From Pseudoselenomonas ruminantium (lineage in GTDB: Bacteria > Bacillota > Negativicutes > Selenomonadales > Selenomonadaceae): DNA of 7,748 nt. The position numbers and the translations under genes were made by a program. The stretch's first letter is position 1. Each line of letters opens with the position of its first letter. Location of the stretch: positions 6,916 to 14,663 of the forward strand of contig DFHU01000047.1 of the NCBI GenBank assembly GCA_002373045.1, in the 5' to 3' direction. The notes below the pieces were generated by a model. The model was not told the DNA's origin. It made no database searches and was given only the letters and a program-made list of their open reading frames with translations. Below are positions 1-7,521 of this stretch, piece by piece.

Positions 1-1
1 C

Positions 2-43
2 GACTACTTAACGGTTCGTCCTTCCCCATTCACTGGTGATTAA
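2..43 (+). CDS. Possible 3' end of a convergent gene (partial, unidentified)
   Basis: The plus strand is open in this frame from the window edge to a TAA at 41-43, reading DYLTVRPSPFTGD and then stop. Thirteen codons are too few to identify a family, and an open frame this short occurs easily by chance. The only positive argument is position: the stop abuts the perfect hairpin at 43-66, the usual arrangement when two convergent genes share a terminator. The other two plus-strand frames close within the first 39 bases. The function is unknown. Confidence 0.2.
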   Translation, partial: DYLTVRPSPFTGD

Positions 44-66
44 GGGCGGCAAATAATTGCCGCCCT
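43..66. terminator. Perfect hairpin after glgA, possible bidirectional terminator
   Basis: A perfect 10-bp inverted repeat (AGGGCGGCAA and its complement) encloses a 4-base ATAA loop. The stem is GC-rich and lies 19 bases past the glgA stop codon, at the end of the glg operon. Neither side has a real run of T: the minus-strand transcript continues TAATCACC and the plus-strand one GCTTCATC. The hairpin is certain. Intrinsic termination is likely from position but not proven, and it might instead protect the 3' end of the mRNA. Confidence 0.6.
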
Positions 67-85
67 GCTTCATCATATACCCATC

Positions 86-1522
86 TTATTTGTTTGCCAG
101 CTGCTCGTAAAGCTTCTTGTATTCCTTAGCTGAATTCGTCCAGCTGAAGTCAGTAGCCATAGCATTATGCACAATCTGATTCCACTCAGCATAATTGTCA
201 TAGGAACTGAGTGCCTTTTTGAGCGCGTACATCATTTCATGCGCATTGTAATCGCTGAACACGAAGCCGTTGCCCGTCTGCGTGTATTTATCAAACTGCT
301 GTACCGTATCCTTGAGACCGCCCGTTTCACGAACCACAGGAATCGTACCATAACGCATAGCCACAATCTGGCCGATGCCGCAGGGCTCGTAATTGGAAGG
401 CATCAGGAAGATATCCGCACCGGCGTAGATGCGCTGCGCCAGCTCATTGGAGAAGCGGATATTGGCAGAAACCTTATGCGGGAAGCGCCAAGCCAGCCCC
501 TTGAACCAGTCTTCATATTCCCTGTCGCCTGTACCCAGTACGATGAACTGGATATCTTCGTGCATGAGGATTTCATCCATCATGCGCACAATGAGGTCAA
601 GACCTTTGGCTGCGACCAGACGGGAAACGAGGGCAACCACCGGCATACGGCGGTCTACCGGCAGACCCAGCAGCTTCTGCAGCGCCACCTTGTTGTCCCG
701 CTTCCGATCCGGACTGTCCACATCATAGGTTTCAAAGATGTTTCTGTCCGTCATCGGATTGTATACATCATAGTCAATACCGTTGACGATGCCAAAGAGG
801 TCATCCTTGCGGCTGCGCAAGAGACCATCCAGATGCTCACCGAAGTATTCATACTGGATTTCCTTGGCATAGGTCTTGCTGACCGTGGAAACATAATCGG
901 CGTAGATAATGCCGCCCTTCATGAAGTTTACAGCATCAAAGAATTCCAAATCGCCGTTGTTGAAATACTTCCAGTCAAGGCCCAGAACATCCGGCATGAT
1001 GTCCTTCGGGAACACGCCCTGATATTTGAGGTTATGAATGGTGTAAAGAGTCTTGATATTCTGATAGCGTTCATCTTCCATGTGCTCCAGCTTCAGGAAC
1101 ACATTCACGAGGCCTGCATGCCAGTCGTTGGAGTGAATGACATCCGGCCAGAAATCCATCGCGGGCAGAAGATTCAGCACAGCCCGGCAGAAGAAGGAGA
1201 AGCGCTCGGCATCATCATCATAGCCATAGAACCCCTCACGGTTGAAATATTCCTGATTGTCTACAAAATAATAGGTTACATTGTCCAGAACGAGCTTATC
1301 CAGACCGATGTACTTGCTGCGCCAGGCAACTTCCAGTTCACCGTCATAAACATGCTCCATGCTGTCAATATATTCCTTGCCAATCGCGCCGTATTTCGGC
1401 ATGATTACCCGAATATCCACGTCTTCTTTAAGAAGTGCCTTTGGAAGTGAGCCGGCTACATCTGCCAGGCCTCCCGTTTTGACAAAAGGTACTGCTTCCG
1501 ATGCTACATAAAGAACTTTCAT
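86..1522 (-). CDS. glgA: Glycogen synthase (ADP-glucose-dependent, GT5)
   Basis: GlgA transfers glucose from ADP-glucose to the non-reducing end of a growing alpha-1,4-glucan in the cytoplasm. At 478 residues it has the normal length for bacterial GlgA. The N-terminal GT5 domain begins MKVLYVASEAVPFVKTGGLADV, with the nucleotide-sugar-binding K15-T-G-G-L motif at residues 15-19. HSNDWHAGL at 130-138 and TIHN at 161-164 are further conserved active-site segments. The C-terminal Rossmann domain carries SRL with R301 and K306, then EPCGIGQ with the conserved E379, then RETGGLKDTV at 398-407. The ATG start has a strong Shine-Dalgarno sequence. This is the last gene of the operon, 35 bp after glgB, and is followed by a hairpin. 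No truncation or missing residue is seen. The identification is secure. Confidence 0.97.
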   Translation of the reverse strand: MKVLYVASEAVPFVKTGGLADVAGSLPKALLKEDVDIRVIMPKYGAIGKEYIDSMEHVYDGELEVAWRSKYIGLDKLVLDNVTYYFVDNQEYFNREGFYGYDDDAERFSFFCRAVLNLLPAMDFWPDVIHSNDWHAGLVNVFLKLEHMEDERYQNIKTLYTIHNLKYQGVFPKDIMPDVLGLDWKYFNNGDLEFFDAVNFMKGGIIYADYVSTVSKTYAKEIQYEYFGEHLDGLLRSRKDDLFGIVNGIDYDVYNPMTDRNIFETYDVDSPDRKRDNKVALQKLLGLPVDRRMPVVALVSRLVAAKGLDLIVRMMDEILMHEDIQFIVLGTGDREYEDWFKGLAWRFPHKVSANIRFSNELAQRIYAGADIFLMPSNYEPCGIGQIVAMRYGTIPVVRETGGLKDTVQQFDKYTQTGNGFVFSDYNAHEMMYALKKALSSYDNYAEWNQIVHNAMATDFSWTNSAKEYKKLYEQLANK

Positions 1523-1530
1523 TTCGGATT

Positions 1531-1538
1531 TCCTCCCT
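1531..1538 (-). promoter_or_regulatory. Ribosome binding site of glgA
   Basis: The minus strand reads AGGGAGGA, ending 8 bases before the glgA ATG. It lies in the 35-bp gap after the glgB stop, so glgA has its own initiation site rather than depending on translational overlap. It also confirms that the long GlgB tail ends before glgA begins. Confidence 0.85.
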
Positions 1539-1557
1539 AACCTTTATTGCCTTTGTG

Positions 1558-3783
1558 TCAGGCATTCACTGCGGCTTCCTCGGAAAGAGTCTTGGCCGCT
1601 CTTTTACGGGTTGCAGTTTTGGGCGCTGCCTTCGCCTTAGTTGACTTTGCGGCAGCCGCAGTCTTTCTGCTTGTGTTTCCAGTAGTCTTGCTTATTGTTG
1701 TGGTTTTGGATTTCGTTGTAGTTTTGGATGTCGTCTTCTTTGTGGCGGTTCTTTTTGGGGCAGCTTTTCCGACCGTTGCTTTTTTGCTGACCGCTGCCGA
1801 GGCCGAGGATTTTTCCCCGCTTAGCTCAAAACCTTTGGCTTCGACCTGATCATCATGCTCCGGAAAGGATACTCCCGAACCATCCTGACGCTTCAGGCGC
1901 AGGTAAATGGTTGCCAGCGGCGGAACGGTCAGCTCGATGGATTGTTCCCGATTGTGCCAGGGCTTGTCCTGACTAAAAATCTCCCCGTCATTGCGTACAC
2001 CGCTGCCGCCGAAATCTTCCCCATCGGAGTTGAAAACCTCGATGTAACTGCCCTTGGCGGGCACGCCGATGCGGTAGCCGTTGTGTACTTCCGGCGTAAA
2101 GTTGCTGATGACGATAACGAAGTCATTGCTGTCCTCCGCCTTGCGGATGAAAGACACAATGCTGTTGTTATTATCGTTGGGGTCAATCCACTGGAAGCCG
2201 TTCCAGTCGAAATCCACCTGCCAAAAAGCACGGGTATCCACATAGAATTTATTCAAGGCTTTGGAATAGGCCTGCATTTTGCGGTGCATATCAAATTCCC
2301 TGAGCAAATGCCAATCCAGTTCCTCATCGAAATTCCATTCGCTGAACTGGGCGAACTCGCCACCCATAAAGAGCAGCTTTTTGCCCGGATGGGCCATCCA
2401 ATAGCCAAAGAAACTACGTAAACCGGCAAATTTCTGCCAATAATCGCCGGGCATCTTGCTGATGAGCGAACACTTGCCATGCACCACTTCATCGTGGGAA
2501 AGCGGCAGCACGAAGTTTTCCGAGAAGGCATACATGAAGGAGAAGGTTACCTTGTCGTGATTCCATTTGCGGTAAATGGGGTCAAGGCTCACATACTTCA
2601 GCATATCGTTCATCCAGCCCATGTTCCACTTATAATTGAATCCCATGCCGCCCATATAGACGGGTTTGGAGATAAGCGGCCACGAGGTGGATTCCTCGGC
2701 AATCATCAGCGCCTGCGGATGGAACTTGAAAATCGCCTCATTGAGCTTTTTCAGGAAATCCATGGCTTCCAGATTCCCTGTGTCACCGTACTTGTTGGGC
2801 ATCCACTCCCCTTCCTTGCGGCCATAGTCCAGATAGAGCATATTGGCGACCGCATCTATGCGCAGCCCGTCAATATGGAATTCCTCAAACCAGAACATCG
2901 CATTGGAGATTAAGAAACTCTGTACCTCCGTGCGTCCGTAGTCAAAGTTGGTGGTTCCCCACTCCCAGTTCTCCGCCCGCTGTTCGTTGTCCGACTCGTA
3001 GAGGTTCTGTCCATCGAAATGACGGAGGCCCTGCTCATCCTTGCAGAAATGCCCCGGCACCCAGTCCATGATGATGCCGATGCCCTGCTGATGGGCGCGG
3101 TCCACGAGATAACGGAAGTCGTCCGGAGTACCATAACGGCTGGTAACGGCGTAATAGCCAGTGGCCTGATAGCCCCACGAACCGTCAAAGGGATGCTCGC
3201 AAAGGGGCATGAATTCGATATGGGTGTAATTCATGTCCTTTACATAGGCAATGAGCTGGTCGGCTGCTTCCCGATAGGTGAGGTATTCCCCCTCCGCGGT
3301 GCGCCGCCATGAGCCTAAATGCACCTCATAAGTCAGCATGGGACGCTCATAGGAAGATTCCCTGTTCTTCTGTACCTTCCAGGCATCATCGCCCCACTGG
3401 TAATGGTTCATATCAAAGGTACGGGAAGCCGTCTGCGGCTTCTTTTCCGCATAGAACCCATAAGGGTCAGCCTTCAGGATATGGGGGCCGCCCCACTGAG
3501 GTTCAATGGCGTACTTATAAAGTTCGCCTTCCCCCAACTTTTCGACAAAGGCTGTCCAGATTTCCCCATCACCGATTTTGCGCATGGGTGTTACGCGGGT
3601 ATCCCAATCGTTAAAGTCGCCCACCACGCTTACGGATTTGGCATGGGGTGCCCAGACGGCAAAACGGATGCCCTTTTTGCCCTTCTGTTTGACAAAATGC
3701 GCCCCCAGCATTTCATAAGCGTGATAATTGGTTCCCTGATGAAACAGGTAACGGTCAAACTCGCTCAAATCCGATGTTTTCAA
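1558..3783 (-). CDS. glgB: 1,4-alpha-glucan branching enzyme (GH13) with a Lys/Thr/Ala-rich C-terminal tail
   Basis: GlgB cuts alpha-1,4-glucan chains and rejoins the piece by an alpha-1,6 bond, making branch points in glycogen. Domains in order: a CBM48 module at about residues 20-110 (with FAVWAPHAKSVSVVGDFNDW at 41-60); the GH13 barrel at about 150-530, starting with YEVHLGSW; and a C-terminal beta domain ending near 632 (TIYLRLKR). Catalytic residues are D310 in GLRIDAVANMLYLDYGR (nucleophile), E363 in MIAEEST (acid/base), and H430-D431 in LPLSHDEVVHGK. Conserved region I is D240-WVPGHF. There is one N-terminal CBM48, not the two of enterobacterial GlgB, so the expected length is about 630-640 residues. 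The actual 741 includes a tail of roughly 110 residues described separately. The start is TTG, chosen because AAGGGGG lies 6 bases upstream and the protein begins just before CBM48. The gene lies 23 bp after glgP. Confidence 0.96.
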   Translation of the reverse strand: MKTSDLSEFDRYLFHQGTNYHAYEMLGAHFVKQKGKKGIRFAVWAPHAKSVSVVGDFNDWDTRVTPMRKIGDGEIWTAFVEKLGEGELYKYAIEPQWGGPHILKADPYGFYAEKKPQTASRTFDMNHYQWGDDAWKVQKNRESSYERPMLTYEVHLGSWRRTAEGEYLTYREAADQLIAYVKDMNYTHIEFMPLCEHPFDGSWGYQATGYYAVTSRYGTPDDFRYLVDRAHQQGIGIIMDWVPGHFCKDEQGLRHFDGQNLYESDNEQRAENWEWGTTNFDYGRTEVQSFLISNAMFWFEEFHIDGLRIDAVANMLYLDYGRKEGEWMPNKYGDTGNLEAMDFLKKLNEAIFKFHPQALMIAEESTSWPLISKPVYMGGMGFNYKWNMGWMNDMLKYVSLDPIYRKWNHDKVTFSFMYAFSENFVLPLSHDEVVHGKCSLISKMPGDYWQKFAGLRSFFGYWMAHPGKKLLFMGGEFAQFSEWNFDEELDWHLLREFDMHRKMQAYSKALNKFYVDTRAFWQVDFDWNGFQWIDPNDNNNSIVSFIRKAEDSNDFVIVISNFTPEVHNGYRIGVPAKGSYIEVFNSDGEDFGGSGVRNDGEIFSQDKPWHNREQSIELTVPPLATIYLRLKRQDGSGVSFPEHDDQVEAKGFELSGEKSSASAAVSKKATVGKAAPKRTATKKTTSKTTTKSKTTTISKTTGNTSRKTAAAAKSTKAKAAPKTATRKRAAKTLSEEAAVNA
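1591..1812 (-). other. Histone H1-like basic low-complexity tail of GlgB (residues 658-731)
   Basis: This in-frame part of glgB encodes 74 residues with 18 Lys, 4 Arg, 18 Thr and 17 Ala, and no Asp, Glu, Phe, Tyr or Trp. Representative pieces are KTTTKSKTTT and KAKAAPKTATRKRAAK. It follows a short acidic linker (PEHDDQVEAKGFE) after the beta domain and ends in LSEEAAVNA. The composition resembles the Lys/Ala-rich tails of bacterial histone H1-like proteins and AlgP. It is predicted to be disordered and strongly positive. Its function is unknown; binding to a polyanion such as nucleic acid or polyphosphate is only a guess. Confidence 0.9.
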
Positions 3784-3789
3784 TGTAAT

Positions 3790-3796
3790 CCCCCTT
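3790..3796 (-). promoter_or_regulatory. Ribosome binding site supporting the TTG start of glgB
   Basis: The minus strand reads AAGGGGG, 6 bases before the TTG at 3783-3781. No ATG or GTG lies at a usable distance in frame; the next in-frame Met is residue 25, inside the CBM48 region. The site lies within the 23-bp gap after the glgP stop, which suggests tight coupling of the two genes. Confidence 0.8.
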
Positions 3797-3806
3797 GGCT
3801 ATAACC

Positions 3807-6281
3807 TTAGGAAATCCGTACGGGTTTTACGTGCCAGATTTCATTTGCATATTCGTCAATGGTACGGTCAGAGGAGAACTGACCGGAGTTGGCGATATTC
3901 ATGGCCGAGGACTTCAGCCAGCCCAGCTTGTCCTTATAACGGCGCATGATTTCTTCATGAGCTGCGGCATAGGAGCTCAAATCCTTCATGATGAAGAATT
4001 CATCATTGCCGTGGATAAGGTAGTCATAGAGGGAACGGAAGTCACCATAACTGCCATCGATGAGCTGATTTACCACCAGACGAACCATCTCGTTCTTGTT
4101 GTACTCATCCCATGCAGAATATGACCCCGTCATGTAGTAGGAGAGTACTTCTTCTGCCCGCAGGCCGAAGATTACGCAATGGTCATCGCCACCCTGGTCA
4201 CCGCCGACAGCTTCACGGATTTCCACATTGGCACCGTCCATGGTTCCCAGGGTAATAGCACCATTCATCATGAACTTCATGTTGCCGGTACCGGAGGCTT
4301 CCTTGGAGGCCGTGGAAATCTGCTCACTGACATCAGCAGCCGGATAAACGATTTCACCAATGGACACGCCAAAGTTTTCAATGAAGACAATCTTCATCTT
4401 GTCCTTGATGGACTTATCGTTGTTGACCTTTGCCGCCACTGCATTGATGAGGCGGATGGTCTCCTTAGCGATATAGTAGCCCGGTGCAGCCTTGCCGCCA
4501 AAGATATAGGTCGTCGGATACATATCAAAGCCCTTGTCATTTTTGAGGCAGTGATACTGATACATGATGTGGAGAATATTCATCAGCTGGCGCTTGTAGG
4601 AATGAATACGCTTCACCTGAATATCAAAGATAGTATCCGGGTTAAGTTTGATAAGATTATGTTCCAGAATATACTGTGCCAGAGCTTCCTTGCGCAGATG
4701 TTTGATTTTACCCAGCTCCGCGAGGAACGGCTTATCGTTTACATAATCATTTAAGATATCCAGCTGCTCAGGATATCTGTGCCAGCGGCGGCTGCCCAAC
4801 GTCTCATCAATGAATCCGGCAAGCTCGGGATTAGCGCCCATCAGCCAGCGGCGATGCGTGATGCCGTTGGTCTTGTTGTTGAACATCTTGGGCTTGTATT
4901 CATAGAAGTCATGCAGCGTGGAGGCCTTCAGAATATCGGAATGAATCTTGGCCACGCCGTTGACGCTGTGACCGCCGACAATGGCGAGTCTTGCCATATG
5001 AACCATGCCGTTTTCCAGAATGGAAAGTGCCTGCACTTTGGCATCGTTGTTCGGATAGCGCTCCCGCACATCTTCGAGATGACGGCGGTTGATTTCTTCG
5101 ATAATCATGTAGACGCGCGGCAAAAGTTCCTTGAACATATCCACCGGCCAGGTTTCGAGTGCCTCCGGCATGATGGTGTGGTTTGTATAGGCGATGGTGT
5201 TCTGCGTAATAGCCCAAGCTTCGCTCCACTCCAAACCATATTCATCAATGAGAATACGCATAAGTTCGGCCACCGCTACAGCCGGATGCGTATCGTTGAT
5301 ATGAATAGCAATCTTCTGGCTCAGGTCGCGAATCTTCATGCCCGTCTTGACGTAGTGGCGCACAATGCTCTGCACGCCGGCAGAGGTCATGAAGTATTCC
5401 TGAATCAGGCGCATCTTGCGGCCCTCCCAGGTGCTGTCATCCGGATAGAGATAACGGGTGATACTCTCCACGAACATGCGGTATTCGTTCTTCTGGCGAA
5501 TCTGCTCCTGCGTGAGATAGCCATAATCGGAGAAATCACGGTTGACCTCAGCGTTCCAAAGGCGCAGATTGTTGACTGTGTTGTTATGATAGCCGACAAT
5601 GGGCACATCATAGGGAACCGCCATGACAATCATCGGATTCTCATGTACCAGTTTCAGGCTGCCATCCGGCATTTCCTTCATGTAGGCATTGCCATAGAAC
5701 TTGACATCCACGGCTTTATCCGGTTTGCGGTACTCCCAGGCAAAGCCGTTTTTGAGCCAGTTGTCGGGGATTTCTACCTGGTTGCCATCGATGATTTTCT
5801 GCTCGAACAGACCGTACTGATAACGGATGGAGCAGCCATGCCCCGGCAGATGATGCGCCGCCATGGAATCGATAAAGCAGGCAGCAAGACGGCCCAGACC
5901 GCCGTTGCCGAGGCCCGCATCGGGTTCTTCCTCGTAAATCTTGTCCAGATTCAGCTTGAAGTCGCCCAATGCTTCCCTAACCGCTTCCTCAATGCCCAAA
6001 TTAATCAGATTGGATTTTAAGAGACGCCCCATCAGGAACTCAATGGAGAAGTAGTAAATCTGCTTTTCCTCGCGCTCCATATAGGCCTTGTTGGTCTTAA
6101 TCCAGTTTTCCGAAATATTGGTTTTTGCCACAGCGGCTACGGTCTGGTAAATCTCATTTTCCGTCAGTTCATCAATCTCCCGCCCCCACATGATATGGGC
6201 AGCATTCACGAACCGGGTTTTGAGTTTTTCCTTGATTTTCTTAAACTCGGCATCGTTAGCCTTTTTCTTTTCTTTTGCCAA
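3807..6281 (-). CDS. glgP: Glycogen phosphorylase (PLP-dependent, GT35)
   Basis: GlgP removes glucose from the ends of glycogen chains with phosphate, releasing glucose-1-phosphate, in the cytoplasm. The chosen TTG start gives 824 residues (MAKEKKKANDAEFKK), close to the 815 of E. coli GlgP. The PLP-binding lysine is K669 in EASGTGNMKFMMNGAITLGT, the family signature. Other conserved segments are GNGGLGRLAACF at 125-136, HINDTHPA at 327-334 and KRIHSYKRQ at 557-565. The open frame extends 16 codons further upstream to a TTG at 6329-6327, but that codon has no Shine-Dalgarno sequence, while the one at 6281-6279 has AAGGGAG 8 bases before it. The gene follows glgD after 124 bp and precedes glgB by 23 bp. 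A degradative enzyme thus lies between synthesis genes, so making and breaking glycogen are probably co-transcribed, with control at the protein level. No damage is seen. Confidence 0.95.
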   Translation of the reverse strand: MAKEKKKANDAEFKKIKEKLKTRFVNAAHIMWGREIDELTENEIYQTVAAVAKTNISENWIKTNKAYMEREEKQIYYFSIEFLMGRLLKSNLINLGIEEAVREALGDFKLNLDKIYEEEPDAGLGNGGLGRLAACFIDSMAAHHLPGHGCSIRYQYGLFEQKIIDGNQVEIPDNWLKNGFAWEYRKPDKAVDVKFYGNAYMKEMPDGSLKLVHENPMIVMAVPYDVPIVGYHNNTVNNLRLWNAEVNRDFSDYGYLTQEQIRQKNEYRMFVESITRYLYPDDSTWEGRKMRLIQEYFMTSAGVQSIVRHYVKTGMKIRDLSQKIAIHINDTHPAVAVAELMRILIDEYGLEWSEAWAITQNTIAYTNHTIMPEALETWPVDMFKELLPRVYMIIEEINRRHLEDVRERYPNNDAKVQALSILENGMVHMARLAIVGGHSVNGVAKIHSDILKASTLHDFYEYKPKMFNNKTNGITHRRWLMGANPELAGFIDETLGSRRWHRYPEQLDILNDYVNDKPFLAELGKIKHLRKEALAQYILEHNLIKLNPDTIFDIQVKRIHSYKRQLMNILHIMYQYHCLKNDKGFDMYPTTYIFGGKAAPGYYIAKETIRLINAVAAKVNNDKSIKDKMKIVFIENFGVSIGEIVYPAADVSEQISTASKEASGTGNMKFMMNGAITLGTMDGANVEIREAVGGDQGGDDHCVIFGLRAEEVLSYYMTGSYSAWDEYNKNEMVRLVVNQLIDGSYGDFRSLYDYLIHGNDEFFIMKDLSSYAAAHEEIMRRYKDKLGWLKSSAMNIANSGQFSSDRTIDEYANEIWHVKPVRIS

Positions 6282-6289
6282 AAAAAACA

Positions 6290-6296
6290 CTCCCTT
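6290..6296 (-). promoter_or_regulatory. Ribosome binding site deciding the glgP start
   Basis: The minus strand reads AAGGGAG, followed by 8 bases (TGTTTTTT) and then TTG at 6281-6279. This is the reason for preferring an 824-residue GlgP over an 840-residue form from the TTG at 6329, whose upstream sequence (TTTTTCTGTGTAG) has no purine-rich site. Confidence 0.8.
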
Positions 6297-6300
6297 TTTT

Positions 6301-6380
6301 GGCTGCAAATCAGCCTTTTCACAGCACAACTACACAGAAAAAGCCGTCATAACTTGGCTTCTATGCCCGTTATAGGCATA
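6301..6380 (-). promoter_or_regulatory. Cluster of small inverted repeats in the glgD-glgP spacer
   Basis: The 124-bp spacer (6282-6405) is the longest gap in the operon. In transcript order it holds three small stems: TATGCC/GGCATA with a 7-base loop (6362-6380); AAGCC/GGCTT with a 10-base loop, followed by a short T-rich run TTTC (6341-6360); and GGCTG/CAGCC with a 5-base loop (6301-6315), ending 4 bases before the glgP ribosome binding site. The middle one looks like a weak intrinsic terminator or attenuator. All stems are short enough to occur by chance. No convincing -35/-10 pair was found. A processing site or a partial terminator between glgCD and glgPBA is possible but unproven. Confidence 0.3.
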
Positions 6381-6405
6381 TTGCCTCGTTACAACGGCCT
6401 ATCTA

Positions 6406-7512
6406 TCAGATGACGACATTCTTCGTGATAATCAGCGGGTAATTATTGGCGCCTTTAAGCCATTTTTCCTTCGAGATAACCACGTTTTTGTCGCAGATGA
6501 CATTTTCCACCAAGGAATCATCCTGTATATCACATTTTTGCATGATAATGGAATTCTTGATTTTTACGCCCTTGCCTACGGTAACACCACGGAACAATAT
6601 GCTGTTTTCCACCTCGCCGCGAATGACGCAGCCGTTGGCAATCAGCGAATTCTTCACTTTGGCTGTTTCCTTATATTGAACCGGAACCTCGTCCTTGCCC
6701 TTGGTATAAATGGAATTGCTGCCCATAAAGAGCTCCTCCCATACCTCCGGCTGCAAAAGATCCATGTTCGCTTTGTAATATGCGGATGTGGAATCCACAT
6801 GGGCAACATAACCATCATGCTCACAAGCATAAATATTATACTCATTTGCTCTGCGGATAATGCCATCCATCAAAAGATCCTGTCCGCCATGCTCATAGGT
6901 ATAACGCACCAGCTCAACAAAAATGCGCTTTTCAATGAGATAAACATTCATCGCTACCTTGGAATCATCGTAAATAGCCGGTTTTTCGGCCATATCCGTT
7001 ACCAGTCCGTTCTCCGCTGTCTCCAGAACCACATTGCGGCCCGGCTGCTCTTCCTTTGCCGTGTAGTACACCATCGTGATATCCGCCGAGGTGTTCTGAT
7101 GGAAGCGCAGCATCTGGGAGAAGTCTACGTTATAAACGAAGCTGCCGCTGGTCAGGAGTACATATTTCTGGCTGCTGTGCTCGAAGAAATCCAGATTATG
7201 ATAAAAATTCTTCAAATCGCCTTTACGGATGCTTTCCTCTTCACTGGGGGATGGAAGGTAGAACAGGCCGTCATGACGGCGGGCCAAATCCCAATCCTTA
7301 CCGGAACGAAGATGGTCAAGCACGGAACGCGGCTTATCCGGCAGCATCACGCCCACGTTTACAATACCGGAATTCACCATGCTCGACAAGGTAAAGTCGA
7401 TCAGACGATACCTGCCGGCAAAGGGCATGGATTCTACAGCTCGCTTATCCGTAAGTTCACGAATTAATTTATTATCTTCTTGAAGATTAATAATCCCCAT
7501 TACATCTTTCAA
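6406..7512 (-). CDS. glgD: GlgD, regulatory-type subunit of ADP-glucose pyrophosphorylase
   Basis: GlgD is a paralogue of GlgC that pairs with it in many Firmicutes to form a hetero-oligomeric ADP-glucose pyrophosphorylase; alone it is usually poorly active or inactive. The 368 residues comprise a nucleotidyltransferase domain (about 1-250) and a left-handed beta-helix of hexapeptide repeats (about 283-345, with NSILFRGVTVGKGVKIKNSI). The N-terminus MKDVMGIINLQED replaces the glycine-rich GGxGxRL nucleotide loop of GlgC, while PFAGRYRLIDFTLS at 30-43 is kept. The catalytic Asp of the GDH motif in GlgC is Ser here (S124 in TSGSFVYNVDF), while the sugar-phosphate-site motif AEKP (175-178) is retained. 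The start is TTG, 9 bases after AAGGAG. An ATG four codons later lies 21 bases from that site, too far to use it. The gene follows glgC by 47 bp. Confidence 0.93.
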   Translation of the reverse strand: MKDVMGIINLQEDNKLIRELTDKRAVESMPFAGRYRLIDFTLSSMVNSGIVNVGVMLPDKPRSVLDHLRSGKDWDLARRHDGLFYLPSPSEEESIRKGDLKNFYHNLDFFEHSSQKYVLLTSGSFVYNVDFSQMLRFHQNTSADITMVYYTAKEEQPGRNVVLETAENGLVTDMAEKPAIYDDSKVAMNVYLIEKRIFVELVRYTYEHGGQDLLMDGIIRRANEYNIYACEHDGYVAHVDSTSAYYKANMDLLQPEVWEELFMGSNSIYTKGKDEVPVQYKETAKVKNSLIANGCVIRGEVENSILFRGVTVGKGVKIKNSIIMQKCDIQDDSLVENVICDKNVVISKEKWLKGANNYPLIITKNVVI

Positions 7513-7521
7513 TTTCTTCCA

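Noticed and set aside
167..1450. Long plus-strand open frame (427 codons) opposite glgA
   Set aside because: It is in exact codon register with glgA, so it stays open wherever glgA avoids TTA, CTA and TCA codons. It shows no family motif, while the minus strand encodes a complete GlgA.
1547..1849. Plus-strand frame encoding a hydrophobic, membrane-like peptide rich in Val, Ala, Leu and Phe
   Set aside because: It is the complement of the Lys/Thr/Ala-rich GlgB tail, whose codons read in reverse give hydrophobic residues. The apparent membrane character is an artefact of the opposite strand.
4779..6020. Long plus-strand open frame (413 codons) opposite glgP
   Set aside because: It has the same codon-register relation to glgP and is explained by codon bias. 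The translation shows no recognisable domain.
6362..6405. Possible internal promoter before glgP (TTGTAA and TATAAC on the minus strand)
   Set aside because: The spacing between the two hexamers is only 14 bases, and no better pair was found in the spacer.
6538..7467. Long plus-strand open frame (309 codons) opposite glgD
   Set aside because: It is again in codon register with glgD. With three such frames in one phase, this is a codon-use effect and not overlapping genes.
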